Of a stretch of 64,000 nucleotides of DNA, positions 63,327 through 64,000 are shown in pieces. Where the stretch lies: NCBI RefSeq assembly GCF_014385195.1, contig NZ_JACRTG010000003.1, positions 59,553-123,552 on the forward strand, in the 5' to 3' direction. This DNA is from Paratissierella segnis (GTDB lineage: Bacteria; Bacillota; Clostridia; Tissierellales; Tissierellaceae). The notes beneath the pieces are model-generated. The model made no database searches. It was not told the DNA's origin and saw only the letters and a list, made by a program, of their open reading frames with translations. Position 1 is the first letter of the stretch, and each line of letters opens with the position of its first letter. The position numbers and the translations under genes were made by a program.

Positions 63327-63809
63327 ATGAAAAAAATTATAGCATTATTACTGGTATTTACCTTAGCAATGAGCTTTTTAGTAGGCTGTGGGAAGAAAGA
63401 TAATGGTGAGAAAGATGTACCACCGACAGATAATCAAATAGAAGAAAACAAGGATCAAAATGATGACGCCGAAAAAGGAGAAACAAAATTTGAAGAAAAA
63501 GATGGACTTTTAATTTATGTAGATACGGAAAATAGTCCATTTGAGGATTCCGGACTGAAGATATCCATAAATAAAGATGAAAATTATGTTGAATTTATAA
63601 AGACTGATTTGGAAGGAAATGAAACAGTCGATTATTATAAATTTGACTATTCCACTAACACTATGGAAAAATATTATTACGTATCAGCTATGGGGACAGC
63701 ATTTTATTATTATTTTGACTTAGAGACAGGAGAACTTGCAAAGGTTGAAGACGGAGACCATAAGGATACTACAGAAGGCATGAAGGAAGCAGGCAGGTTG
63801 AGCCTGTAA
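63327..63809 (+). CDS. Small acidic lipoprotein at the end of the chelatase operon
   Basis: The 160-residue protein has a lipoprotein signal SFLVGC (Cys21), a charged linker rich in D and E to about residue 55 and a compact beta-rich domain (KDGLLIYVDTENSPFEDSGL, DYYKFDYSTNTMEKYYYVS). Its start lies 20 bp after the AAA+ gene. A role in metal or corrinoid handling outside the membrane is possible, but the domain is unknown. Confidence 0.7.
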   Translation: MKKIIALLLVFTLAMSFLVGCGKKDNGEKDVPPTDNQIEENKDQNDDAEKGETKFEEKDGLLIYVDTENSPFEDSGLKISINKDENYVEFIKTDLEGNETVDYYKFDYSTNTMEKYYYVSAMGTAFYYYFDLETGELAKVEDGDHKDTTEGMKEAGRLSL

Positions 63810-63881
63810 AATATTTTGTGTAAACTGTATAAATAATACTCTTCTTTGTTAATAATTGGAATAGATAAATACCAATTACAA

Positions 63882-64000
63882 GGAATCTCGTGGTAGAAAA
63901 GTATAGTAGTCACAGTAGTCGCTGTAGGGTTTTTCGGGGATAAATTAGTGGAATCTCGTGGTAGTAGTTGCAGTAGTCGCAGTAGTTGCTGTTGAAAAAG
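63882..64000. repeat. 68-bp tandem repeat with GTAGTYGC micro-repeats, cut by the window edge
   Basis: GGAATCTCGTGGTAG occurs exactly at 63882-63896 and 63950-63964, 68 bp apart. Each is followed by an AGTAGTCRCAGTAGTYGCTGT segment, so about two units are visible. No reading frame crosses the units and no CRISPR-like spacer of constant size is present. The array continues past base 64000. Confidence 0.75.

Noticed and set aside
63882..64000. CRISPR array
   Set aside because: Only two visible repeats, with internally repetitive rather than unique spacers, no cas genes nearby.

Overview
The window is low-GC (sampled lines about one third G+C), gene-dense DNA from an endospore-forming, probably anaerobic Firmicute of the Clostridia/Tissierellia type. 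The evidence is a three-gene germinant receptor operon plus a small partner gene (48.6-52.7 kb), consistent Gram-positive Shine-Dalgarno sites, many lipoproteins with Lxx[AGS]C lipoboxes, and Bce-like and BcrA-like peptide ABC systems. No rRNA, tRNA or CRISPR array was seen. The species cannot be named from the sequence alone.

Layout. 0-2.1 kb: the end of a LiaF-like gene, a terminator, then a GntR(YtrA)-type repressor with its ABC ATPase and permease under a promoter that carries a 12-bp palindromic operator. 2.1-9.2 kb: ordinary genes (GH-like lipoprotein, M48 protease, YitT protein, ThpR, histidine phosphatase, nitroreductase, small coiled-coil protein). 9.3-24 kb: an accessory and decaying zone. 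It holds a broken REP-associated (RAYT) transposase beside a structured repeat that recurs 7 kb away, a CPBP protease and an acetyltransferase each split by an in-frame stop, a lipoprotein frameshifted by a perfect 14-bp tandem duplication, a second amide-hydrolase remnant, two nucleotidyltransferase-fold genes, a mazEF module with a palindromic operator, and a GC-richer block (17.6-20.6 kb) with catalase, PerR and two membrane proteins.

24-32 kb: a minus-strand three-gene operon (alpha/beta hydrolase, condensation-like acyltransferase, zinc-ribbon membrane protein), a GGDEF-EAL protein, a TraX-like gene that has captured a copy of the gntR promoter and operator, and an M18 aminopeptidase. 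32-40.5 kb: one complete two-component plus FtsX-type ABC operon, then a second Bce-type locus in which a deletion appears to have removed the ATPase and joined a truncated histidine kinase to the C-terminal half of the permease. 40.5-48.4 kb: an operon with an ECF sigma factor, two ABC-2 exporters, one permease fused to an M1-type zinc peptidase, a likely membrane partner of the sigma factor and a beta-propeller lipoprotein, preceded by an ECF-like promoter. 48.6-54.5 kb: germinant receptor genes and an AzgA-like purine permease.

54.5-63.8 kb: a cobalamin riboswitch with a terminator platform controls a BtuF-BtuC-BtuD-like importer, a full-length CobN-type chelatase large subunit, a fused ChlI-ChlD-like AAA+/VWA motor and a small lipoprotein. 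The operon therefore pairs import of a corrinoid or related ligand with ATP-driven metal insertion, and is the strongest candidate here for an under-described system. The right edge runs into a 68-bp tandem repeat that continues past the window.
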